Shown: piece by piece, positions 47,703-56,977 of the stretch
Numbering within the stretch: the stretch's first letter is position 1
Layout: each line of letters begins with the position of its first letter
NCBI GenBank assembly: GCA_014871385.1
Contig: CM026427.1
Coordinates: forward strand, 12,896,430-12,960,429
DNA from: Ceratodon purpureus
Taxonomy: Eukaryota; Streptophyta; Bryopsida; Pseudoditrichales; Ditrichaceae
Direction of reading: 5' to 3'
Length of the DNA stretch: 64,000 nt
Program-made: the position numbers and the translations under genes
The notes under the pieces: model-generated
Seen by the model: only the letters and a program-made list of their open reading frames with translations
Database searches by the model: none
Told to the model about the DNA's origin: nothing

Positions 47703-49025
47703 CTAGGTCTCCAAGAATTTCAGAAGGCCACTCTCCAGGACTCGCTTCACTTCGTTGAAGCTAAAACTAACTGCATGAATGAAAGTATCCGACTCTGATT
47801 CAAGACCGCAGACTACACTGAATAGGTAATACAAATGCTTACAATTAGCCCATTGACCCCGCTTCCCAAGTGCCGTAATTGCCATCTCCTTGAAATTCGG
47901 GCAAGTGCAGGCAGGGTGTTGCGATATGGTCAGGTAATATTGCTGTACCTTTGGAGGCTTCCCTGAATCCAATGTGACGATGCATCCGAGGGCTGGGGCA
48001 GGCAGCATGCACAACTTGCTCACTTTCGCTTGCAACGATAAGGCGGAGGCACAATTATTGCTGTGCTTGGTCGACGGAGCCTTCTTGTTCCGTCGGATGA
48101 GCTTTCCTGATTGCCGGGTAGGGAACTCGTCCGGGTATGCCGGCATAGGGTAGGCCGAGAAGTCCACTGCCGCTGCCCGGTCTTGAAAGAGTCTTCTCGG
48201 TGACATCTCCTTCTGCTGCGAGAGTCTGAACCCGGCATTTTCTAGAGAAAGTATCTCTTTCTTCGTCAACTTTGTCCCAAGTTTCACGGGCCACACCTCA
48301 GGTACCTTTGGCACCGATAGGACCCACTTCCGTTTGCTACCCTTGACGCACCTGTCAATGTCGTCATTGCAGAAAAAGAACTGATGAGTCTCTATTCTGT
48401 CTTTCCTGTAGTTCTTCATGGGGCCCGTGTATGTCGGCGCCGCAGTGCTCTTCCCGTGCTGCACGATCCGTGCCACGCATTTCTTCTTAGTCACAGCATG
48501 TTGGGCGAAGCACGCCTTGGCGGATGTCTTAGGAAGTCGTGCAATGTGCCACTCAGAAGGGTTGCAGGCGGTCTCCTCAACTGAAGTGACGTGATGGTAG
48601 TCCACTCGAGGTGGAGACTGGTCAGGTTGAAGGTCGGCTTGGTCCTCTTCGCTGCTTATAGGAGAGTCCGTTATTACCACCGTCGGAGGATAGTCGCTCT
48701 CCCGGCGTGCAGCTCTAGTTTGGACACGAGGTCTTGACACGCTGATCTTGTCTGGCCTATGAGACTCCCGTTCATCTCCAAAGGCAACATCAGGTTTTCG
48801 TTTTAGAGAGACACAGACCTCTTCCCCTTCAAGATGCGGGTCCCTGGTGCACCATTCGTCCGCTCCTGGCATGTTCATAATCGCTTCGTGAAGGACTTTT
48901 GGGTTCCCTGTCCTTGCTGCAGATCTTTGTGCACGTCGGAGCTTCAGCTCCTCTTTGGACGGACCTTTCCCGGGACCATGGTTGTCATAATGGACGGACG
49001 GGCCAAAAAATTGTCGTGTAGTCAC
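47703..49025 (-). CDS. SWIM zinc-finger protein, intronless
   Basis: 440 open codons. The first ATG is at 48878 (391 aa); upstream codons back to a GTG at 49025 read as plausible protein (GPSKEELKLRRAQRSAARTG), so an upstream exon or a non-AUG start is possible. The C-terminal third has a SWIM finger: ACTCPNF, then WANCKHLYYLF (CxC-x19-CxH). SWIM fingers occur in MULE transposases and in chromatin or ubiquitin proteins; no MULE DDE domain is present here. The middle is rich in Pro, Ser and charged residues. It is divergent from the coiled-coil ORF across a GC-rich array and is likely a DNA- or protein-binding factor of the element. Function unknown. Confidence 0.75.
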   Translation of the reverse strand: MTTRQFFGPSVHYDNHGPGKGPSKEELKLRRAQRSAARTGNPKVLHEAIMNMPGADEWCTRDPHLEGEEVCVSLKRKPDVAFGDERESHRPDKISVSRPRVQTRAARRESDYPPTVVITDSPISSEEDQADLQPDQSPPRVDYHHVTSVEETACNPSEWHIARLPKTSAKACFAQHAVTKKKCVARIVQHGKSTAAPTYTGPMKNYRKDRIETHQFFFCNDDIDRCVKGSKRKWVLSVPKVPEVWPVKLGTKLTKKEILSLENAGFRLSQQKEMSPRRLFQDRAAAVDFSAYPMPAYPDEFPTRQSGKLIRRNKKAPSTKHSNNCASALSLQAKVSKLCMLPAPALGCIVTLDSGKPPKVQQYYLTISQHPACTCPNFKEMAITALGKRGQWANCKHLYYLFSVVCGLESESDTFIHAVSFSFNEVKRVLESGLLKFLET

Positions 49026-49440
49026 GTGACGAACGTGACGGACGGTTATCGGACGGACGCTTATCGGACGGGCTCCCGACCGCGAGCAAAATTACTGTCC
49101 TCACAGTTTACTACTGTTTACCATGGGTGGCGCCCGTCGTCGTGTCCGCGCGCGTCTTTGCGCCTGTTCGCGCCGGTCATTTGTGGCTGTTCGCGCCCGT
49201 CGTCAGTCTCGCGCGCGCGCGGTGATCGCGCCCGATTACCCTCGCCCGACCAGGGTCGCCCGCGCCCGTCGCGCGCTTGCTGTGATCGCGCCCGTCGTCA
49301 GTCTCGCGCGCGCGCGGTGATTGCGCCCGATTACCCTCGCCCAATCAGGGTCGCCCGCGCCCGTAACATGCTCGCGCCCGTAGCAGCCTGCGCGCGCCCA
49401 ACCTGCTCGCGCCCACACTGTCGGCCCCGTGAGTATAAAT
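49026..49440. promoter_or_regulatory. GC-rich CGCGCCCG array 1, probably bidirectional, with TATA box at 49434
   Basis: About 300 bp of CGCGCCCGT-like units, including an internal direct duplication of roughly 105 bp. It ends in TATAAAT at 49434-49440, upstream of the plus-strand ORF at 49562. On the other side are a GTCACGTGAC palindrome (49021-49030) and repeated TTATCGGACGG next to the divergent SWIM gene. The contrast with AT-rich surroundings is abrupt. Confidence 0.75.
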
Positions 49441-49561
49441 TGCCACCCTCCTCCACTGATTTCGCACCCCCCCACTTTGTGCATTTTGCCTTCAACAGCC
49501 CAAGGGTAGCTGATTGCTTAGTGCTACGGTGGGTTTCTCAACATTCGGTGTACCGTCCAAC

Positions 49562-49966
49562 ATGAATTCCAACGCCTGCAATTGCCAACAAATCAAGTCC
49601 ATTATGAGTTTAACGAATGGTGCTACTCCACCGGGCACTGCACAGCGAACGGACACAGTTATTTGGTCAAAGCTGGAGCGACTCCGTCAACTGATTGAGT
49701 TCTTCGAGGATTGGATCTCTCGCCGTGACAAATTGGTGGCCTACGCAGAGAATGGACGCCCTCTGCCTCCAACCACTGAAGAGCAGTTGGCAACCCAAGC
49801 GACTGTCGAAGAACTTGACTGTGAGATTGGCGATCTCATCAAAGAACTGAAGAAGGAGATGGCAATACTTTGTATCCCCAATATTGTCTCTAGTGCTCAA
49901 ACGAACCATTTCGAGACGCACTTGAAAGACCTAGAGGACCGGTACCTAGAGTGCATGGCACTGTAA
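49562..49966 (+). CDS. Small coiled-coil protein, intronless
   Basis: 134-aa ATG-started frame. Residues about 30-75 and 80-130 are strongly helical with heptad-like spacing (SKLERLRQLIEFFEDW and EELDCEIGDLIKELKKEM). The Cys-containing start is NACNCQQ. No family recognised. It has its own GC array, TATA box and leader upstream, and AATAAATAAA about 30 bp after the stop as a probable poly(A) signal. An oligomerisation or adaptor role is possible but inferred only from the coiled coil. Confidence 0.65.
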   Translation: MNSNACNCQQIKSIMSLTNGATPPGTAQRTDTVIWSKLERLRQLIEFFEDWISRRDKLVAYAENGRPLPPTTEEQLATQATVEELDCEIGDLIKELKKEMAILCIPNIVSSAQTNHFETHLKDLEDRYLECMAL

Positions 49967-50079
49967 TCGACATTACAATGAAGTGATACATTTCCAAAAT
50001 AAATAAAGTATTCTTTTTTAACTCTGAATTTGCAAGTCCTCTTTGGTTACTCTGATTTTTAACAGTGTTCTAGGTTGTG

Positions 50080-50458
50080 GTGGCGCCCGTCCTGGCCCAC
50101 TGCTCGCGCCCGTCCATTCAGCGTTGGCGCCCGACGGTCGCGCCCGTACAGTTCGGATCGCGCCCGAAAATATCCGCGCGCCCGCGTCGACGTCCGCGCG
50201 CGCGCCCCTTCGGTACCCGGACGACGCCCGCTCGCGCCCGACGAAGACCGGGTCGGTACCCGCTCGCGCGCGGTAAAACCCGCGCGCGCCCGTCATATAC
50301 CCGCCACTGAACCGCTCGCGCCCGTTGATATCCGCGCGGGCGCGGACGGATACACGGCCGAAACCCCGCCGTCGGTGCCCGCGCGCGCCCGTCGGGTTTC
50401 CGCTCGCGCCCGTAGCAGGCTGTTCGCGCCCGTTCCCTGGCGCCCGTGACTATAAAAG
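50080..50458 (+). promoter_or_regulatory. GC-rich CGCGCCCG array 2 with TATA box at 50451
   Basis: About 370 bp of CGCGCCCG/TCGCGCCCGT units ending in TATAAAAGG at 50451. The following leader (50460-50530) shares blocks with the leader after array 1: CACCCCCCC-like C run, then TTGCCTTCAACAGCCC and GGGTAGCTGATTGC. Confidence 0.8.
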
Positions 50459-50733
50459 GGCGATTTCCCACCTCATTTTGCACTCCCCCCCCCTTTGAGC
50501 ACCTTGCCTTCAACAGCCCCCGGGTAGCTGATTGCGTGGTACTCAGGTGGGTCCCAGCACTCTGACACGTGTCCTTGTTTTTGTTCTCCAGAACTCTATG
50601 GTGTCTGTGTATTACATTTGAGAATTTTGTAAATGTTTATAATTTGTAAATGTGATTGAGGTTCTGGGGTAGTCGTAGGCTTTTAATTTTGCACCTTCGG
50701 AAGACTTCGAAGAACGATCTACCTCGAGCAGAC

Positions 50734-51669
50734 ATGGAACGGCAACAACCAGCACTCACGGCGGCAGAGCAGAGGAAAAAGCAAAAGGATGCGGGACGGC
50801 CCAGGCATGGAAACCTCCAACATAAGAGGGTCCACGTCTTATTGAATCCAGCAAAGCTGGCATTCAGAGGGTGGGAAGCTGCATCGCAACCGTGGACTCT
50901 AGCAACGTGTGAACAATTCATTGAATGGTGCCACATTGGGAAGTTATTCCCGTTGCACCGTCATAAATGCAATCGTCAATCAAACAAGGCAAACATGAAA
51001 TATTGCAAGAACCGTCAGTTCGGGAGGCGGTGTTTGGAGGTGTGGCAGGTCCTATACAACCAGGCGATGAACGAGAGGAATGAGGTTCCGCTCTTTATTT
51101 GTAGAATGGTATATGCCGAGGTAGTGCTTCATAGGCAGGTGGATTGGAGGACCATACGGTTGACTCCTAGCGTCCACCGGCGTCCACATGAGATGGCGAT
51201 ACCTACAGGGGTCCTAAGATTCCCAGGTGTGGACTGGGCATACTTGGATGATCCTGAGGATCAAGCGCCTGTTCAATGGAGTGACTCAGGGGAGGATAGT
51301 GATTCTGATGGTACGGTAGACCGTCCCCCTCAGTCACAGACAAGAGCAGCGACTAGTGCTAGAATCACACGGTTAAAAAAGAAGGATCCTGAGCTAGCTG
51401 CCTGTTTGTCGACGAGGAATCGTGCACCGCCTGCAAATCCTACTGGACCGGGTATTCCTCATCAGGCTCCTCTAGCAATCGTCGGGGGCCCGAGCAATGT
51501 TGATGTTGCTCCTCCAATATTAGTTCCACAGATTGCGGGCCCGAGCAATGTTGATGTAGCTCCTCATGTACTGAATCCACAGATTGCGGGCCCGAGCAAT
51601 GTAATGGAAGATGATGACACTGGGTTTGCAGATGAGTTGGAGGCTACAATAGCCGCCGCTGATGCCTAG
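50734..51669 (+). CDS. Hypothetical protein, N-terminal half of an amber-split gene
   Basis: ATG at 50734 (MERQQPALTAAEQRKKQKDAG), 311 codons to a TAG at 51667-51669. Basic N-terminus with RKKQK and RPRHGN, then a conserved-looking globular segment rich in Trp/His/Cys (EFIEWCHIGKLFPLHRHKC), an acidic/Pro linker, and a repeat GPSNVDVAP/QIAGPSNV three times near the end. The next frame (51670-53286) continues in the same phase after the single TAG. No family recognised. With the downstream part it would be a protein of about 850 aa. Confidence 0.65.
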   Translation: MERQQPALTAAEQRKKQKDAGRPRHGNLQHKRVHVLLNPAKLAFRGWEAASQPWTLATCEQFIEWCHIGKLFPLHRHKCNRQSNKANMKYCKNRQFGRRCLEVWQVLYNQAMNERNEVPLFICRMVYAEVVLHRQVDWRTIRLTPSVHRRPHEMAIPTGVLRFPGVDWAYLDDPEDQAPVQWSDSGEDSDSDGTVDRPPQSQTRAATSARITRLKKKDPELAACLSTRNRAPPANPTGPGIPHQAPLAIVGGPSNVDVAPPILVPQIAGPSNVDVAPHVLNPQIAGPSNVMEDDDTGFADELEATIAAADA

Positions 51670-53286
51670 GGCCTGCAAGTCGATGCATTGCAGAAGGAGC
51701 TGGAAGGAAAAAATGCAATAATTTCTGAGATGGAGAAGACTATCCAGAACTTGTACGAGGAAGCTGATAGGATGAATGAGATTATACGGAAGCAGAATGA
51801 AGAGATTTCGCAACTTAGATCTGCGAAGACTCCGACTTACGTACCCGAAGCAAGCCAAGCTCCAATCCCTGGTAGCCCTGGAATGAACGAGGAAGACGTT
51901 AATGCCATCATTGAATCGGCCACGCACGGTCTCCTGGAAGATACCCCGGTCCGAGTTCCCCGTAAGCCAATCATTCCATTCGCGTCATCAAGTCAAGTGA
52001 TGCACCCCCCCCAGCGGCAAATCATGTTCGTAGATTCTCAAGAGACGGAGGACTCTTTGGGATTTCAACAGCCATCAGTACCCACTGTCTCCGAATTGCA
52101 AGCTACCAACGCGATGCTCAGAAAGTATCTGATCGAGATGAGCAGACAGTACTACCAATGGAAGATTGCATGCATCATGAACGTCGACCGTTTCAGACAG
52201 ATGCGCGCTGAGTTCGAGAGGATTGACCGCGACTACCTCCAGCTTAACTCCAAGAGAGATTTCGGACTTACCTCGTGGGCAGATCCAAATGAAATGTTCC
52301 CTGACAGCCTACCGATGATTGGTAAAGCAATAGATTGGACGCAGTTGGGGTGGGAGTACAAGACCGCCATATCCAATGAGAAGATCGCTAAAAATGCAAA
52401 GCCAAGCTTGCTCTGGCCCAATCCAGCGAAGTATGTGTTGGATGGAACCCACTGTGCAATTTGTACCAATCTATTTGGGCCAGAGGGGGGCTGGCAATTG
52501 GGATCCTGTCAATGCATGTATCATCCACAATGCTTGATTTCCCATGCCTTGATACGTCGGAAGTGTGCAGTATGTAAGGCCCCCTTACACAAGCGTTTTT
52601 ATGAGCAATTCGGCCTAGTGAATTGGATGCTACCGCATTGGGAGCTAAATAAGGAAAATACTCCTGACTTTCCGGACAAGTGGGGTGAAGACTTGATTTG
52701 GAATTGGCTTATGGGAATGCACCTGTCCTATATTAAACAAATGAGCGATCAGTGGAGGTGGGACCAGAAACCTGCGGAGATTGTACGGATCTGCCACGAA
52801 CTCATCAAGGGCGGGACGGAGGAGGAACTCGAGGGAAGGAGGAATTTCTTCTACCAAGTGCTACATGGGTATTGGGATATTCAAACTTGTACATTCCAGT
52901 ACGGCCCCCATCCTCTTGGATTTAAGTGGAATTCCAAAGGGGAGTTGGTTGCGGATCAGATCAAGGAGTTGCACGACATGACTGCAGAGGATTTCCGGAT
53001 CGCTGAGGAAGTACAAACCGCGGAATCTGAATGGGATATATTGTTCAAGAATCAAGCCGTGGATTTCCTATGTGCTGAAGTGGCTCCGGAGGTCGTAACA
53101 GTGCTCCGTCGGATGCGCAACAACAACTTCATGGAAGCAATGCTTGGAGGAGATGGCATCGCGAAGAGAACCCGTTCTGCCAAGCGGAAACTCATCGCCA
53201 ACGATGGGGCAGAAAGTAGTGCAGCAGGTACCTCTTGTGCTCGACACGATGAGGGTGGATCGAGTTCCTCTGCACCGGGCACGTGA
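51670..53286 (+). CDS. Coiled-coil/RING-type protein, C-terminal half of an amber-split gene
   Basis: Open from the codon after TAG 51669 to the stop at 53284-53286 (538 codons). The first ATG is in KTIQNLYEEADRM or nearby, so independent translation would need an internal start. A coiled coil (about the first 50 residues: LQKELEGKNAIISEMEKTIQ) precedes a linker and second helical region. A RING-type cluster follows: HCAICTNLFG, then GSCQCMYHPQCLISHAL, then RKCAVCKAPL, giving C-x2-C / C-x-C-x2-H-x2-C / C-x2-C. The C-terminus is low complexity Ser/Gly with a basic KRTRSAKRKL. The layout matches the gene at 30342-31766. A ubiquitin-ligase role is suggested by the RING but not proven; one zinc ligand is Cys where His is usual. 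Confidence 0.65.
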   Translation, partial: GLQVDALQKELEGKNAIISEMEKTIQNLYEEADRMNEIIRKQNEEISQLRSAKTPTYVPEASQAPIPGSPGMNEEDVNAIIESATHGLLEDTPVRVPRKPIIPFASSSQVMHPPQRQIMFVDSQETEDSLGFQQPSVPTVSELQATNAMLRKYLIEMSRQYYQWKIACIMNVDRFRQMRAEFERIDRDYLQLNSKRDFGLTSWADPNEMFPDSLPMIGKAIDWTQLGWEYKTAISNEKIAKNAKPSLLWPNPAKYVLDGTHCAICTNLFGPEGGWQLGSCQCMYHPQCLISHALIRRKCAVCKAPLHKRFYEQFGLVNWMLPHWELNKENTPDFPDKWGEDLIWNWLMGMHLSYIKQMSDQWRWDQKPAEIVRICHELIKGGTEEELEGRRNFFYQVLHGYWDIQTCTFQYGPHPLGFKWNSKGELVADQIKELHDMTAEDFRIAEEVQTAESEWDILFKNQAVDFLCAEVAPEVVTVLRRMRNNNFMEAMLGGDGIAKRTRSAKRKLIANDGAESSAAGTSCARHDEGGSSSSAPGT

Positions 53287-53879
53287 CGTCGTGGAGATCC
53301 ATGAGTGAAGACCACGTTTTGTAAAAAGATATCGGAATATAAATACATGTAGATGGCATAGGGGTATGGATAGGTTTGGGATTACATTCACATGTTTAAT
53401 GTTTGTTAAACTCAAACAATGGATGATAATTTGCTTTTGTAAATCATTGTCGTGATTCTCAAGACGCTTTTATGCTCCCTTCATAATACATTGGCCTCTC
53501 TTTTTTGGATTGCCAATCATGTTATTCATTCCGCCCGTTGTCTCATCTCCTTCCATCGTATGATAAGTGTATAAATATCTCTGTTGCACACCAAAATGTT
53601 TAATATGGACAGTGGATTTAAGTCACGCTAAGGGTCCCTTCACACCTGGAGGTGTGTACCACCGGCTACCGACTGTCTAACTCCGGGCCCTCCAAAAAAC
53701 CCGTTTCCGATTCACAGGGTTCGAGTTAATTTACAGGGGGTTGGGTCTCGTGATAGGCCAGAGTCGGGGATCGGGGGCTGGGGTTCTTGCTGGATTTAAG
53801 TCACGCTAAGAGAACTTAAGTTATTGTAAGTGTATTTAACTTATGGACTGAATTTTATGTTACGTGGATTTGAACTCTG

Positions 53880-54510
53880 ATCCCGCCCGCATGGTCGCGC
53901 GCGTTTGCGCGCGCCCGTAGTGTGCGTACTCGCGCGCGCGCGAACCTGCCCCAGCGAGAATAAAACCAGGATTACGCCCGCCCGTGCGCGCGCGCACGAA
54001 CTGCTCGCGCGCGTGCGAAGTGCTCGCGCCCGTCGCGCCCACAGCGCGCGAACGGATACTGAAATGTGGAACACCCGACGGTGTCTCCGTCGTTTGGCTC
54101 GCGCCCGATTCCGCATGCGCCCGCCCGATTTCGCGCGCGCCCGACAGTGCACGCGCGCGCGCACTGCAACCTGGGTGGGGGACTAATTTTTCTCCCCAAA
54201 CTCTCTTTTCCATTTGCCCGCGCCCGTACGCGCGCGCGCGTCCTGATCGCGCCCGTCGAACCAACCGCGCGCGCGCGGTCGCGTGATTCTGAATCTCTTC
54301 CTCCCCCACAATGTCCCCCGCATTTCGTTCGCGCCCAATTTCGCGCGCGCCCGATTGCGCGCGCCCGTCAATACTCGCGCGCGCGCACTGCAACCATGTC
54401 ATGGAAGTAATTTCTCCCCATTCAGTCCCTCGTTCCATTTGCACGCGCCCGGACGCGCTCGCGCCCATCAATGCGGGCGCCCGTTTTGCACGCGCCCAAG
54501 CACTCCAACA
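53880..54510. repeat. GC-rich CGCGCCCG array 3, no ORF directly downstream
   Basis: Roughly 600 bp of CGCGCCCG units arranged in two larger imperfect repeats, each with a GCGCGCGCACTGCAACC block. A 19-bp direct repeat GGATTTAAGTCACGCTAAG occurs twice at 53,610-53,815 just before it. No TATA/ORF pair follows; the AT-rich satellite comes next. Confidence 0.85.
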
Positions 54511-54539
54511 ACATCACTCAAATAAATTTTATGATTCCA

Positions 54540-55640
54540 CCACTCTCCCATCGTATCCCCTTGTTTTTATTAAATAATCCCACACTCTCTAAATTTTTAA
54601 TTGTTTTTTTTCCCCCTCTTTGAACACTACGTTTTTATTTAACTCGTAATCTCATTTTCTCTGTTCATTTTTATAATATACTAAAGGTAGTAAATCTTCA
54701 TGTCGACCCAGAGTCACATGAAGATCCTCTAAGCGCCTGAGTTCAGCTGATTTATATCCACTATTTTTTTTTTTTCCCACTGTTTTTTTTTTCCCCTTCG
54801 TTGAACACTACGCTTTTATTTAATTCCTTCTTTCATTTCGTTTGTTCAATTTTATAATTCCACCTCTCCCCCATCTTCCCGCCTTATTTTTATTCAATAC
54901 TTCTACGCTCTGTAATTTGTTTTATATTTTTTTTTCCCCTTCGTTGAACACTACGCTTTCATTTAATACCTTCTCTCATTTTGTTTGTTCATTTTTATAA
55001 TTCCACCTCTAGTCTATCCTCCCGCCTTATATTTATTCAATACTCCTACGCTCTTTAATTCCTTTTTTTTTTTCCCCTTCGTTGAACACTACGCTTTTAT
55101 TTAATTCCTTCTTTCATTTCGTTTGTTCAATTTTATAATTCCACCTCTCCCCCATCTTCCCGCCTTATTTTATTCAATACTTCTACGCTCTGTAATTTGT
55201 TTTATATTTTTATTTCCCCTTCGTTGAACACTATGCTTTTATTTAATTCCTTCTTTCATTTCGTTTGTTCAATTTTATAATTCCACCTCTCCCCCATCTT
55301 CCCGCCTTATTTTTATTCAATACTTCTACGCTCTGTAATTTGTTTTATATTTTTATTTCCCCTTCGTTGAACACTACGCTTTCATTTAATACCTTCTCTC
55401 ATTTTGTTTGTTCATTTTTATAATTCCACCTCTAGTCTATCCTCCCGCCTTATATTTATTCAATACTCCGACGCTCTTTAATTCCTTTTTTTTTTTTTTT
55501 CCCTCTTCGTTGAACACTATGCTTCTATTTAATTCCTTCTCTCATTTCGTTTGTTCATTTTTATAATTCCACATCTCCCCCATCCTCCCGCCTTATTTTT
55601 ATTCAATACTCCTATGCTATTTAATTTGTTTTTTTATTTT
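54540..55640 (+). repeat. ~140-bp AT-rich tandem repeat (seven to eight copies)
   Basis: A unit with CCCCTTCGTTGAACACTACG, TTATAATTCCACCTCT, CCCGCCTTAT and ACGCTCT..AATT repeats about every 140 bp (GAACAC at about 54620, 54803, 54943, 55083, 55226, 55367 and 55510). Poly-T tracts vary in length between copies. No coding capacity. Confidence 0.9.
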
Positions 55641-55811
55641 TTTCTTCATTTTATAAATTTGAATGCCTATTCGTTTACTTTTTTTTTTTTTTTTTTTCTT
55701 TTGGGTACTCCAATCTCCCATACTAATGTATGGTATTTCAGTGTAGTCCAGTCTCTCCCTTAAGCTTTATTTTTTTTCTTTTTTTGAACTTACGACTTTT
55801 AAACTTCATTG

Positions 55812-56060
55812 AGCGCGCCCTGTTGGATCGCGCGCGTCCGAACGCGCCCGCAGGCGCCCGCGCGGTGGTGTCCGCAGTCGACCCACTGAACCTGCCCACG
55901 CGCGCGCGCGCACACTCGCGACCGCGCCCGCAAGTACGCGCGCGCGCCTGCTTGTTCGACGCGCGCACGCGTCGTCCCCGACCTGCGCTCGCCCTGCTCG
56001 CGCCCACCTGTTCGCGCGCGCCTGCTCGCGCCCCACGCCGCCTGCGCGCGCGCTCGGGGT
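55812..56060. repeat. GC-rich CGCGCCCG array 4
   Basis: About 250 bp of CGCGCCCG-like units between AT-rich satellite and an ordinary spacer. No TATA box or open frame with a recognisable product follows immediately. Confidence 0.8.
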
Positions 56061-56394
56061 TTCAACTGGATTAGTGCAGTAACTAGTAAAATTTATCCCA
56101 TATTTTAAGTTAACACTCCCTGAGGTTAGCTTAAAACGACTTACCTTCCAGTGGGTGGGCAGAAACATGAAAGGGCGAGATGACAGCCTGCTCCAGTTCT
56201 TAGACATGTGTGAATGGGGTGGGTAGTCCTCCCGCACTCTCATGTTTCTCAATCTTTTCACTTAAATAGGATTCCTTTTTATGTAGATGTGCACGTGTAT
56301 GTAGTTTACACACTTTGATTTATTTAAATTTTATTCATTTTTCCCTCTCGTTGTTTCTCCTTCTCGTTGAATTGAGGTGGCCAAATCGATCCCG

Positions 56395-56735
56395 GCCGTT
56401 TGATCGCGCCCGCACCCGACCGCCCGTGCGCGCCCGCGCCTGCATTCGCCCGCCGCTCTCCGCCCGTGCGCGCCCGCGCCCGCATTCGCCCGCCGCTCTC
56501 CGCCCGCGCCCGCCCGCGCCCGCCCGCTTCGCGATCCAGCGCTCGCGCGTGCATGCGCCCGCCCCCGCCCGTCTTCCACCGCGCGCGCTATCCGCCACGC
56601 GGCCTTCAATCGCGCGCACCCACCTGCGCCCGCCCGTTCGCCTCGGAGCGCGCCCGATCTTCTGGTGCGCGCGCGCCCGTTCGGTCGCGCCCGTCTGGAC
56701 AGTACTCGCCCGGTCGAGGGCGGCAGTATATAAAC
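56395..56735 (+). promoter_or_regulatory. GC-rich CGCGCCCG array 5 with TATA box at 56727, upstream of the hAT gene
   Basis: About 330 bp of GCGCCCG units with several near-identical CCGCCGCTCTCCGCCCG stretches, ending in TATATAAA at 56727-56734. The hAT ATG lies 244 bp further on. Confidence 0.8.
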
Positions 56736-56977
56736 TGCCCCCTTGATTTGACATCCACCTTACCTCCTTGCGTGCTTCATGTCCTGGGTCTCCTTGAGGG
56801 CTCCTTGCTTGAAACTGTTAGCTTGGGGAGACACTTGGTTTGGGTGGGGGGAATGTAAAAATTCTTCTCTCCATAAATCAATGTGTCAAGCACTTTTCAG
56901 ACACACTAAGTTATTCAGATAATAATCTTTTGGTACTACTGGTCCTATTAGTCCCGATACTTCCCTAATCATTCACT

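Noticed and set aside
48834-49565. Arg/Ala/Pro-rich open frames over GC arrays (also 50,018-50,513, 53,841-54,577, 55,730-56,261, 56,315-56,858, 60,594-61,199)
   Set aside because: All frames stay open because stop codons are rare in CGCGCCCG repeats; peptides are low complexity on every strand.
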